From Dinoroseobacter sp042096155 (GTDB taxonomy: Bacteria > Pseudomonadota > Alphaproteobacteria > Rhodobacterales > Rhodobacteraceae), in contig JBELMC010000041.1 of assembly GCA_042096155.1 (NCBI GenBank), positions 1 to 25,851 on the forward strand: 25,851 bases of DNA. Direction: 5' to 3'. The notes beneath the pieces are model-generated. The model did not search any database. It was not told where the DNA came from and saw only the letters and a list, made by a program, of their open reading frames with translations. Every line of letters starts with the position of its first letter. Positions within the stretch are counted from its first letter, which is position 1. The translations under genes and the position numbers were made by a program. Of the stretch, positions 8,685 through 16,190 are shown one piece after another.

Positions 8685-9185
8685 ATGGCGCGCGCATTCA
8701 ACTGGCTTTTGCCGCACCCTCTTTTGACATTGATCCTGACGCTTGTCTGGATGCTGTTGCAAAACGACATGTCGGCTGGGATGCTAGTGTTCGGTCTCAT
8801 TCTTGGCATTTTGATCCCATGGGGCACATCCATCTGGTGGCCCGATACGCCCAAAGGGTTCCGAGCCGGTAAGATGATCGGCTATGGTGTGATCGTGATC
8901 TGGGATATTATTTGCGCCAATATCGAAGTCGCATGGATTGTCATCAGCGTGCCTGCGGCCAAGCTGAAGCCTGCGTGGATCGTCGTGCCGCTGAACCTGC
9001 GTGCACCTGAAGCAATCACCATGCTGGCAGGTACGATTACACTGACCCCTGGAACTGTCTCTGCCGATTTGTCAGATCACGGAAACTCTTTGCTTGTGCA
9101 TGTGCTGCACACCGATGATCCCGACAGGGTGCGCGATGATATAAAGACCCGGTATGAGGCCCGCCTGTTGGAGATTTTTTCATGA
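8685..9185 (+). CDS. mrpE: Mrp/Pha antiporter subunit E
   Basis: This 166-aa MrpE/PhaE subunit is a small membrane protein with N-terminal helices ('PLLTLILTLVWMLLQND', 'MLVFGLILGILIPWG') and a cytoplasmic domain. The domain carries the family signature 'LNLRAPEAITMLAGTITLTPGTVSADLSDHGNSLLVHVLH'. The frame extends upstream to 8400 inside mrpD. The ATG at 8685, one base after the mrpD stop, yields the standard length and N-terminus. The stop overlaps the mrpF start as ATGA. MrpE is part of the seven-subunit complex; in characterised systems its loss lowers antiport activity. Confidence 0.95.
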   Translation: MARAFNWLLPHPLLTLILTLVWMLLQNDMSAGMLVFGLILGILIPWGTSIWWPDTPKGFRAGKMIGYGVIVIWDIICANIEVAWIVISVPAAKLKPAWIVVPLNLRAPEAITMLAGTITLTPGTVSADLSDHGNSLLVHVLHTDDPDRVRDDIKTRYEARLLEIFS

Positions 9186-9469
9186 TACTTGCAACACAGC
9201 TGCTGAACCTGGCTTTGGCGATCGCTTTTGTATCCCTGGCGCTGGGGCAGGTTTTGTCGATGGTCCGGCTGGTTTTGGGGCCAACCTCCGGTGACCGTAT
9301 CCTCGCGCTTGACACCATGGTGATCAACGCGCTGGGATTGGTGGTTGTGCTGGGGATCCACCAGGGCGTGCAGATCTATTTTGAAATCGCATTGCTGATT
9401 GCGATGCTCGGGTTCGTGTCCACCGTGGCATTGGCACGGTTCATTTTGCGAGGGAACATCATCGAATGA
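9182..9469 (+). CDS. mrpF: Mrp/Pha antiporter subunit F
   Basis: This 95-aa membrane protein has three helices and the MrpF core 'RLVLGPTSGDRILALDTMVINALGLVVVLG', in which the conserved Pro-Asp-Arg region ('GPTSGDRILALD') is recognisable. It overlaps the mrpE stop and the mrpG start by four bases each (ATGA). This subunit is essential for the antiporter in characterised Mrp systems. The length is typical. Confidence 0.95.
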   Translation: MILATQLLNLALAIAFVSLALGQVLSMVRLVLGPTSGDRILALDTMVINALGLVVVLGIHQGVQIYFEIALLIAMLGFVSTVALARFILRGNIIE

Positions 9470-9852
9470 CTGTTCAGATCATTGGCACCTATATTGCAGG
9501 TCTGTCGCTGATCATCGGATCGGGCTTTGTGCTGGTTGGGGTGATCGGGTTGCTGAAATTCAACGAACCGATGACGCGATTGCATGCGCCCACCAAAGTT
9601 GGGACAGTGGGGATCGGCATGCTGCTGATCGCTTCGATTTCACAGTCTTTTGCAATCGGAAATCCATCGCTCCATGAGCTGCTGATCCTGGCGTTCTTGT
9701 TCGTCACAGCACCAATTTCGGCAAACTTTATCGCCAAGGTGCATATTCACAGGCGGGCCTGTCAAACGCCACCAGACCCTGGGCGCGACAACACATGGTC
9801 CACGTTGACCACCCCGGATGAGGACAAAAATACGACCAGCCCAACCCCGTGA
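9466..9852 (+). CDS. mrpG: Mrp/Pha antiporter subunit G
   Basis: This 128-aa last subunit of the Mrp complex has three helices. The family signature 'GVIGLLKFNEPMTRLHAPTKVGTVGIG' spans residues about 25-51, and a helix around 'LLILAFLFVTAPISANFIAKVHIHR' follows. After about residue 105 there is a polar tail of some 25 residues rich in Thr, Pro and Asp, which is longer than minimal MrpG proteins and probably variable. It closes the operon. I see no clear intrinsic terminator in the 146 bp before the convergent Hint gene. Confidence 0.94.
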   Translation: MTVQIIGTYIAGLSLIIGSGFVLVGVIGLLKFNEPMTRLHAPTKVGTVGIGMLLIASISQSFAIGNPSLHELLILAFLFVTAPISANFIAKVHIHRRACQTPPDPGRDNTWSTLTTPDEDKNTTSPTP

Positions 9853-9998
9853 TCCGTGTCCATCCGTGACAAAACACAAATGTTTCGCACCAGCTTTGAA
9901 GCGCGACACGATCTTTGCGTGTCCTTTTGGACCACAAGCTCCATCACCGCGATCTGGCGGGCGGCGTCAACAGTCCAAAGCACATAAGGTGCAAAAAT

Positions 9999-11075
9999 TC
10001 ACACTGGTCGTGCCTGCGGAGCATGGTTCAAACTGATGCAAGGTTTGCTGTTTTTCAGATGCCGCTTGATGAGCTGTTTTTGGGTTTGTCCGGTTGGGAT
10101 CAATCGGGCAGGTCGAGCGGTATAGTCTAAATTCGCGATTTCTGGAAAAATGCTAAAGATTTCAAGACGAGCTTCTGGACTGATTGATTTCAGCGCTTCT
10201 GAGCTTGTGAAAAAGCTCTCGCTTGGGGTCCCCTCGGCATAGATCACCTCATGTTGATCAAACAGAAGGTGAAAATATTCGACCTCGTCGATCTCGCCGT
10301 CAACAAAAATCCCCGGCAGTTCGATAAGCTTTATCGCTGGAATAAGGGCTTCGGTTGTTCCGAACATCCGTTCGACGATTTTTGATCGCACCAGCATGCG
10401 ATGTTGGCGCGAAACCCAAAGGTCGCGTTTGGACAGGTGGGGTCCCAAGCTTCCTTGACCAATTCGAATTGGGTAGCGTTGCGGATTTCTGCTCAGTTCT
10501 TCACCACAAATCTTCTGTTGGAGTTTGAGCCTGAGGGGCCGAAATTGCCCGTCAACCGTTCTTACCAGGTCCCCGGTCTGGAGTGCCTCAACAGATTTGT
10601 CATCGGTATCTGTATCGATCAATGTGCCGCGTAAGAAGCATGCAAAATATTGGGAATATTGATTATCTTCCTCGTGCGATGTGCGTTCTGTATCAAACGT
10701 ATAGTCGGTCCCCGGTTCCAGTTCTATGGTCGAAATCAAACCTTGAACTGGTCCTTGGTCGAAGCCGTCACCGCCGAAATGGACACCTGTTACTTTGTGG
10801 TTGTTGTCTGAATTGATTAAATCATAAGAAGAGTAAACTGTGGTTCCCGCATCATAAGTGACGCCATTCAAGCTTACAGCATTTGTGAGGACCTGATTGG
10901 AATCCACTTCATCAAAAACAGCCTCATCATCGGTGAGTTCGATCAAGGTTGGCGTTGCGTCGGTCTTGAGTTGCAGCTTGAACGGGGGCGATCCGTCGGC
11001 CGCTGTGCCCGCTTCCTCAGGCGGACTTTTCCCCTCAACAAAGTCATCCGAATGATAGAGGTAGAGAAATGGCAT
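9999..11075 (-). CDS. Hint (hedgehog/intein) domain-containing protein
   Basis: This 358-aa protein has two parts. Residues 1-143 form an acidic beta-rich region with no recognised domain ('MPFLYLYHSDDF', then Asp/Glu/Thr-rich). Residues 144-330 form a Hint_2-type module: Cys146 opens the block in 'YFACFLRGTLIDT', followed by 'VEALQTGDLVRTVDG' and 'WVSRQHRMLVRS' with His225, then 'EVEYFHLLFDQHEVIYAEG'. In inteins and hedgehog proteins the N-terminal Cys starts N-S acyl shift and autoprocessing. Many Rhodobacterales proteins carry this module at or near the C-terminus of secreted repeat proteins, with largely untested function. It stands alone, convergent with mrpG. There is no signal peptide. 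The N-terminal part may be a short version of the secreted acidic domains usual in such proteins. Confidence 0.88.
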   Translation of the reverse strand: MPFLYLYHSDDFVEGKSPPEEAGTAADGSPPFKLQLKTDATPTLIELTDDEAVFDEVDSNQVLTNAVSLNGVTYDAGTTVYSSYDLINSDNNHKVTGVHFGGDGFDQGPVQGLISTIELEPGTDYTFDTERTSHEEDNQYSQYFACFLRGTLIDTDTDDKSVEALQTGDLVRTVDGQFRPLRLKLQQKICGEELSRNPQRYPIRIGQGSLGPHLSKRDLWVSRQHRMLVRSKIVERMFGTTEALIPAIKLIELPGIFVDGEIDEVEYFHLLFDQHEVIYAEGTPSESFFTSSEALKSISPEARLEIFSIFPEIANLDYTARPARLIPTGQTQKQLIKRHLKNSKPCISLNHAPQARPV

Positions 11076-11629
11076 GTTTTCGAAGTCTCACGCGAATGGT
11101 TGCGGTCTCTCATTTTGAAAGGCTGTTGGACCATCGTCCCAATCAATATCGTCCTATAATTGATATAGCATGTTTTTCGCGGCTTTGGTGACGAATTTTA
11201 TCTCTTCCTGCTTTCAAGTGTCGCAATAAGCACATCAAGCGCGCCTGCTGAAGCAACACCGATATTGGCAGATTTTTGCGGCGATTTGATCTTCCAAATT
11301 GGACTTTTCAAACGACATTCGGTGGGGGGTGAGGGGCGATGATTTTGATACAAATTCCGGTGGCGGGTTAAGATCGCCCCTGTCAGCTTGAAGCCTGAAC
11401 AAAGAGCCTGCCACTGTGTGCAATCCGCACAAATCGAAATATGACCTTGCGCCCGCGGGCGACTGCGATCAGCCGCCTGATCTTGATCGGGCGGCTTTGA
11501 CCCGCGGCAAGCGATCGGCTGACAAGCTCCTTCGGTCGTGTTGGGGACTTACGAGATGTCCTGTTTTGATGACCGACTGGTCAAGCCGGTACAAAGCCGC
11601 CCAAACCGAAACCAAATTTGTTTTGTTTG
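11076..11629. other. intergenic region between the Hint gene and the lacI-type gene
   Basis: This 554-bp stretch has no convincing gene. The open frame at 11416-11658 (plus) translates to a Cys/Arg/Trp-containing product without motifs and runs into the opposite-strand regulator gene. The region must contain the Hint-gene promoter at its left end and the lacI 3' end at its right. The only clear structure is the hairpin at 11471-11496. Confidence 0.5.
11471..11496. terminator. GC-rich hairpin, possible terminator
   Basis: AGCCGCCTGATC is followed after TT by GATCGGGCGGCT, which gives a 12-bp inverted repeat with one G-T wobble; the innermost pairs would open to form a loop. A short T run (CTTTG) follows on the plus strand. 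It lies about 130 bp beyond the 3' end of the minus-strand lacI-type gene, so it could terminate that transcript or one from the plus strand. No adjacent gene on the plus strand explains it. Confidence 0.4.
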
Positions 11630-12631
11630 TTAGATTTTTCGCAAGGAGCCTCGATTGACAATTGATACATCAAGTTGCCTTTGCATGCCTGTGCTTCTTT
11701 TCGCGATCATGTTGACCAATTCTTGCGCAGCCACGCGGCCCATCTCGCGGTGGGGAACGTGCACGGTTGTCAGCTGCGGTTGTAAAACTTTGGCCAATTC
11801 AATATCGTCGAAACCAGTGATGGAGATGTCCTCGGGGATAGATAGCCCAAGTTTTCTGGCGCCACTGATTGCCCCGGCGGCCAGCACATCATTGGCACAC
11901 ATGACGACCGTTGGCTTTTCGTCAGCGCGCATAAGCGTTTCAAAGGCAGCGGCGCCATTTTCGATCTCGTATGCGGTCTCGATAATTGGCAGTTGGCGTG
12001 TATCCAGCCCGTGTGCTTCAGCGCTTTCCAGAATGCCGCGCAGCCGCCCCTCTGCACGGTCATTGCCTTCGATAATCCCAGAAATCACACCAAGTTTTGT
12101 GTGCCCCATCGAAAACACTTTATCCGCGAGACTTCGCATTGCGGCGCAATTGTCAAAGCCCACGGAGGCCCGGTCTGGATGGGACGTCCACGCCAGCATT
12201 GTGGGGATGCCACGATATTCTAGAAAATCGTAGATTTCTTGCGCGCGTTCATATCCGATCAGCAACAGCCCATCGACGCCGCGTCCGACAAGGGCCCGGA
12301 TTTGTTCTGCTTCAAGCGCCGGTTGATAAGCGCTGCTTGAAACCTGTAAGTTGTAACCAAGGCTGTGCAATGTCTCCTGAAAGGATTGCAACCCTCTGGC
12401 AAAGATGGCGTTCTCCATCGTCGGGATGATAGCACCAATCGTGAAGGATCGCTTTGCCGCCATGGCTTGCGCATAAAAATTTGGCGTGTAGCCGAGCTCG
12501 CTAATGGCTTTCATGACACGCGCACGTGTCGAATCTGACACTTTGGGTTTTTTGTTCAGACAGCGCGATACGGTCGCTGTCGAAACCCCAGCTGCACGCG
12601 CAACATCATCAAGTGTTGGATTGTAGGGCAT
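11630..12631 (-). CDS. LacI-family transcriptional regulator
   Basis: This 333-aa repressor/activator has an N-terminal LacI helix-turn-helix ('TLDDVARAAGVSTATVSRCL', residues 6-25), a hinge helix region ('RVMKAISELGYTPN'), and a periplasmic-binding-protein-like effector domain from about residue 60. Typical effector-domain segments include 'IGAIIPTMENAIFARGLQSF', 'VMCANDVLAAGAISGARKLGLSIPEDISITGFDDIELA' and 'LTTVHVPHREMGRVAAQEL'. Members of this family usually bind sugars or sugar acids. The gene is divergent from the TRAP/dehydrogenase operon, and a 32-bp nested palindrome sits in the shared intergenic region, so it most likely controls that operon and perhaps itself. The length is normal and the start agrees with the conserved HTH position. 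Confidence 0.95.
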   Translation of the reverse strand: MPYNPTLDDVARAAGVSTATVSRCLNKKPKVSDSTRARVMKAISELGYTPNFYAQAMAAKRSFTIGAIIPTMENAIFARGLQSFQETLHSLGYNLQVSSSAYQPALEAEQIRALVGRGVDGLLLIGYERAQEIYDFLEYRGIPTMLAWTSHPDRASVGFDNCAAMRSLADKVFSMGHTKLGVISGIIEGNDRAEGRLRGILESAEAHGLDTRQLPIIETAYEIENGAAAFETLMRADEKPTVVMCANDVLAAGAISGARKLGLSIPEDISITGFDDIELAKVLQPQLTTVHVPHREMGRVAAQELVNMIAKRSTGMQRQLDVSIVNRGSLRKI

Positions 12632-12728
12632 TGCGGAAACGCTTTCTGAAGATCCAATTTGCCATGACCCGTTGATAATAGGGGAAATTTAAATTTTTTC
12701 TATATAAAAAAAGGTGAAAGGACTTGCA

Positions 12729-12760
12729 TGATTCCCATGTAAGCCCTTACACAGGAATCA
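12729..12760. promoter_or_regulatory. nested palindrome, probable LacI-family operator
   Basis: The inner element TGTAAG-CC-CTTACA (12738-12751) is an inverted repeat of the size and layout of LacI-family operators. It is symmetrically enclosed by TGATTCC (12729-12735) and GGAATCA (12754-12760), which are also perfect reverse complements. In total 26 of 32 positions obey the dyad. It lies 98 bp from the regulator ATG and 24 bp before the ATG of the 61-aa peptide gene. That placement suits repression of the TRAP operon. Assignment to the adjacent regulator is inference. Confidence 0.8.
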
Positions 12761-12783
12761 GGACCAGTTATCTGGAGGCTCCA

Positions 12784-12969
12784 ATGCTTCTCATCAGCTC
12801 GTTTATCGTTTTTGCGGTGTTTTTTTTAAACGTCGCGCTAGGGGCGTTTGCGGACAGCGCATTCCTTGGGGACGTGGGAGAAATGCTGGTTCTGTCTTTC
12901 GCGTCGGCTCTTTTTGTTGTCGCGATACTCAAGAAAGAAGCTGATCGTTCCCAGAACGACGACCGCTAA
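12784..12969 (+). CDS. small membrane protein at the head of the TRAP operon
   Basis: This 61-aa peptide has two hydrophobic segments, about residues 2-23 ('LLISSFIVFAVFFLNVALGAFA') and 29-45 ('GEMLVLSFASALFVVAIL'), followed by a charged tail ('KKEADRSQNDDR'). The ATG at 12784 is preceded by TCTGGAGGCTCCA, a strong ribosome-binding site. The frame is open 20 codons further upstream, but that part crosses the palindromic operator and is unlikely to be translated. The stop is 24 bp before the dctP ATG, so it is almost certainly the first gene of the operon. I recognise no named family. It could be an accessory or stabilising peptide of the TRAP membrane subunits. Confidence 0.8.
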   Translation: MLLISSFIVFAVFFLNVALGAFADSAFLGDVGEMLVLSFASALFVVAILKKEADRSQNDDR

Positions 12970-12993
12970 ATATTCCAAAGGGAGGAAATCCGA

Positions 12994-14145
12994 ATGGATA
13001 TCCAAGAACGCAAAGAACTTGAATCGGCCGAGCGCCGGAATTTCCTGAAGGTTGCATCGACCACAGGCTTCACAGCGGCACTTGTTGCTGGTGCGTCTGG
13101 CGCACTTTGGTCGACTGAGGCCGCAGCCCAGTCCGCCAATGAAGAGCGTGAACGCGAGGCCGCAGCAGAACACACGATGACGATCGCCACAGCTTACGTG
13201 CTGGGCGCGTCGCGCAGCTATCCGATCATGCAGCTGGACTTGAAAGAGAACATCCAGAACGCAACCAATGGAAAAGTTTATGTCAAGCTCGCCCCCGGTG
13301 GTCAGCTTGGCGCAGGCGGCGCTCTGGTGTCCGCCGTACAAGGGGGCACAATTCAGGCCGCACAGCATTCGTTGTCCAACTTTGCGCCATTTGCGTCGAC
13401 CGTTGACCTGATCAATATGCCCTATCTCTGCGGCTCCAATCAGCGGTTCACAAACCTTGTGACATCTGATTTCTGGAACACGAATGTCACGCCGAAGATT
13501 GAAGAAAACGGCTTCAAGCCGCTGTTTTATATCAATATCGATCCACGCGTTGTGGCCGTTCGCAAAGGTGGTGCTGGCGCTGTCATCACGCCTTCTGACT
13601 TGGCGGGTGTTAAATTCCGCGTTCCAGGTTCGGCGATGCTGCAGCAGTATTACCGCATGGTGGGTGCAAACCCAACACCGGTTGCTTGGGGCGAAACACC
13701 ATCCGCGATCCAGCAAGGTGTGGCCGACGCGCTTGACCCATCCGTCGGCGCGCTGTTCGTGTTTGGCTTTAAAGACATGCTTTCGCATGTGACCTTCACC
13801 CAAGCGGTGCCAGATTCGCAGGTGTATTCTTGTAACTTGGAATGGTTCAGCTCGATGCCGGCCGATGTTCAAGACGGCATCATGTGGGCCTCTGAGATGA
13901 CCGGCCACCAGAACCTGGCGAAAGTGCCATCTGCGCGCTCTCACGCCATGGCCGAGCTGGCCAAGGCCGGCGTTCAATTCCACAGCCTCAGCGACGACCA
14001 GTTGGCAGAGTGGAAAGCCGCTGGCGGATACCAGCGCTCCGAATGGGACGAGTTCAAAGTCGAACTCGCTGGGTCCATGGATGCCTTCGCCAAAATGGAA
14101 GAGGCCGCGGGCACTCAGGGCAAGTACTACGTCCACGACGCATAA
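12994..14145 (+). CDS. dctP: TRAP transporter substrate-binding protein (DctP family)
   Basis: This 383-aa periplasmic solute-binding protein delivers substrate to the DctQM membrane unit. The N-terminus carries a twin-arginine motif ('AERRNFLKVAS', Arg14-Arg15), then a hydrophobic stretch and 'TEAAAQSA', predicting Tat export. The mature part has DctP features: 'LAPGGQLGAGGALVSAVQGG', the conserved substrate-carboxylate Arg region 'LAGVKFRVPGSAMLQQYYRMVGANPTPVAWGE', and 'SAIQQGVADALDPSV'. A very strong Shine-Dalgarno (GGGAGGAAAT) precedes the ATG. A perfect hairpin directly follows the gene, which is consistent with higher expression of the binding protein than of the membrane subunits. The ligand is probably a carboxylate-bearing sugar acid, inferred from the family and the downstream dehydrogenases. 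Confidence 0.95.
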   Translation: MDIQERKELESAERRNFLKVASTTGFTAALVAGASGALWSTEAAAQSANEEREREAAAEHTMTIATAYVLGASRSYPIMQLDLKENIQNATNGKVYVKLAPGGQLGAGGALVSAVQGGTIQAAQHSLSNFAPFASTVDLINMPYLCGSNQRFTNLVTSDFWNTNVTPKIEENGFKPLFYINIDPRVVAVRKGGAGAVITPSDLAGVKFRVPGSAMLQQYYRMVGANPTPVAWGETPSAIQQGVADALDPSVGALFVFGFKDMLSHVTFTQAVPDSQVYSCNLEWFSSMPADVQDGIMWASEMTGHQNLAKVPSARSHAMAELAKAGVQFHSLSDDQLAEWKAAGGYQRSEWDEFKVELAGSMDAFAKMEEAAGTQGKYYVHDA

Positions 14146-14153
14146 AGTCGGGC

Positions 14154-14180
14154 GCGGGCACTCGGAGACCGAGTGCCCGC
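14154..14180 (+). terminator. intra-operon hairpin after dctP (attenuator or mRNA stabiliser)
   Basis: GCGGGCACTCGG and CCGAGTGCCCGC pair perfectly over 12 bp around an AGA loop, eight bases after the dctP stop. Only a weak T-rich tract follows (CTTCACCTGTTTCTC), so partial termination or protection of the dctP mRNA from 3' decay is likelier than full termination, because dctQ and dctM lie downstream on the same strand. Confidence 0.8.
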
Positions 14181-14264
14181 CTTCACCTGTTTCTCGCCAT
14201 GATCCAAAGTCGCCGCGTTTTCGCGTCGTCTTTTTTATGGACACCGATTGGGGCCTGACCAGAC

Positions 14265-14777
14265 ATGAAATTTCTGCGCAAACTTGATCAAAACGCTGAA
14301 CGTTGGCTGCTTTTGTCCTTCTATGTGATGCTTGTCATCACCATGGCGGTCGAAGTGTTGCGCCGCGAGATCTTCGCCTATTCGTCCATTTGGGGAGAAG
14401 AGATCGTTCGCTATTCATTCATTTATCTCGCTTGGATCGGGGCCGCGGCGGCCGTGAAAGAGCGCGCACATATCCGCATTGACGTGATTATGCACTACCT
14501 CGGACCACGGCCCAAGGCCCTGATGTATATGTTTGGCGATGTTATCATGATCATCGTGGCCGGGATTGCGCTGTATTGGTCCATGGAAGCTGTGCATGTT
14601 TCGTTTAAATTCGGGTCCGTGACACACGGGTTACGGATCTCGCAAGTGTGGTTCTTGATGGCTGTTCCTGCCGGGTTCAGCCTGATGATCTGGCGCCTGC
14701 TGCAGTCGCTTCGCCGTGACTTGACCTGCCTCAAGACGGGCACGCCTGTCTATGAGGGTGACACCTTGTTTGATTAA
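14265..14777 (+). CDS. dctQ: TRAP transporter small permease subunit (DctQ family)
   Basis: This 170-aa inner-membrane protein has four predicted helices: around 'WLLLSFYVMLVITMAVEVL', 'YSFIYLAWIGAAAAV', 'ALMYMFGDVIMIIVAGIALYW' and 'ISQVWFLMAVPAGFSLMIW'. The DctQ signatures 'SIWGEEIVRYSFIYLAWIGAAAAVKERAHIRIDV' and 'GLRISQVWFLMAVPAGF' are present. It bridges the binding protein and the large DctM subunit. A 119-bp gap containing the hairpin separates it from dctP, and dctM follows after 11 bp. The upstream ribosome-binding site is weak, in keeping with lower expression than dctP. Confidence 0.94.
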   Translation: MKFLRKLDQNAERWLLLSFYVMLVITMAVEVLRREIFAYSSIWGEEIVRYSFIYLAWIGAAAAVKERAHIRIDVIMHYLGPRPKALMYMFGDVIMIIVAGIALYWSMEAVHVSFKFGSVTHGLRISQVWFLMAVPAGFSLMIWRLLQSLRRDLTCLKTGTPVYEGDTLFD

Positions 14778-14788
14778 GGGGCACTGCA

Positions 14789-16117
14789 ATGCTTTGGAAT
14801 ATTGCCGCACAGACGGTTGAGCTCGGTTGGGATTTCTATGTTCCCGTTTTGATTTTTGTCTTTCTGGTCGCGATGGCTGTTCCTGTTTGGGCGGCGATCG
14901 GATCAGCTGCGATTTTGATGTTGCTGATGTCGGGTGACCTGCCGCTCAGCCTGGTTGGAGAGAGACTGTTCTCTGGGATCGACGCTTTCGCGCTGACGGC
15001 TATCCCACTTTTCATTCTGACGGGCGACGTGTTGGTGCGCACGGGTCTGTCACGTAAGTTCCTGGATGTGGCCGAAGCTTTGACCTGCTTCACCAAGGGC
15101 GGCTTTGGCTCGGCGACGGTACTTGTATGCGGTATGTTCGCAGCGATTTCGGGTTCGGATGCCGCTGGCGCTGCTGCTGTCGGACGGATGACAATCGCGC
15201 GTTTGGTCGAAGCGGGATATCCCCGTCCCTATGCTTGTGCGCTCGTGGCCGCAGGTGCTTGTACGGGCATCCTCATTCCTCCTTCGATCGCCTATATTAT
15301 TATCGGCCTCGTACTCGGAATATCGGCTTCCACGCTGTTTCTTGCGGCGCTGATACCTGGCTTATGCATCCTTTTTGCCATTCTGATCACCAACCTGGTG
15401 GTCAACCGCATCTATACGTACGAAGGCGGCGGAAATTTGACGCTGGGAGAATGGCTCAGCAATCTGTGGAGATCACTCAAAACCGGCTGGTATGCCTTTA
15501 TCGTTCCCGGCATTATCTTTTATGGCATTTTTTCGGGCCGCTTGACCCCGACAGAGGCAGGTGCATTGGCCGTCGTCGTCACCATCGCGATGGGCTTTCT
15601 GCTTGGCACATTACAGTTCGCTGACTTCCCTGCGATGTTGCTGAGCTCGGCCAAGGTGAACGGTGTTATCTTGCCGATCATCGCGTTCTCTGCACCACTT
15701 GCAGAGGCGCTTGCCATCATGGGTGTGCCGCAAGGATTTGTCGCGTCCGCCACAAATCTGACCCAAGAGCCGTGGCTTTTGATCCTTCTGATGATCGGCA
15801 TTCTGATCGCCGCTGGCTGCGTTATGGAAACAACTCCGAACATCGTCATTCTTGCGCCGATCTTGCAACCGCTGGCCGAAAATATCGGCATGAATGAAAT
15901 ACAGTTTTGTGTCATGATGATCACCGCTTTGGGCGTGGGCTTTATCACCCCGCCGCTTGGGCTCAACCTGTTTGTGGTATCGGGCATCACGGGTGAATCG
16001 ATCCTCAAGATTGCCGCGCGGGCTGTGCCGTTTGTTCTGAGTATGTTTGTTATTGTGCTGTTCATCGCTTACGTGCCCGCAGTATCGACGACCCTCTTGC
16101 CTGATATTTATAAATAG
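14789..16117 (+). CDS. dctM: TRAP transporter large permease subunit (DctM family)
   Basis: This 442-aa polytopic membrane protein forms the sodium-coupled transport channel. DctM signatures visible are 'AIPLFILTGDVLVRTGLSRKFLDVAEAL', 'AAISGSDAAGAAAVGRMTIARLVEAGYPRPYACALVAAGACTGILIPPS', 'FSGRLTPTEAGALAVVV' and the C-terminal 'GVGFITPPLGLNLFVVSGITGESI'. About 12 hydrophobic segments are distributed along its length. AAGGGG lies just upstream of the ATG. The length is normal for the family (about 425-445 aa). Confidence 0.96.
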   Translation: MLWNIAAQTVELGWDFYVPVLIFVFLVAMAVPVWAAIGSAAILMLLMSGDLPLSLVGERLFSGIDAFALTAIPLFILTGDVLVRTGLSRKFLDVAEALTCFTKGGFGSATVLVCGMFAAISGSDAAGAAAVGRMTIARLVEAGYPRPYACALVAAGACTGILIPPSIAYIIIGLVLGISASTLFLAALIPGLCILFAILITNLVVNRIYTYEGGGNLTLGEWLSNLWRSLKTGWYAFIVPGIIFYGIFSGRLTPTEAGALAVVVTIAMGFLLGTLQFADFPAMLLSSAKVNGVILPIIAFSAPLAEALAIMGVPQGFVASATNLTQEPWLLILLMIGILIAAGCVMETTPNIVILAPILQPLAENIGMNEIQFCVMMITALGVGFITPPLGLNLFVVSGITGESILKIAARAVPFVLSMFVIVLFIAYVPAVSTTLLPDIYK

Positions 16118-16190
16118 GTAAGTTTTATGAGCCCACAGGCCTTTCGGATACCAATACCGGCATCCTGGACGAAACTCACACTCGGTCTCG

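Noticed and set aside
11416..11658. Plus-strand open frame of 80 codons before the lacI-type gene
   Set aside because: No recognisable motif; it overlaps the 3' end of the regulator on the opposite strand and spans a hairpin.
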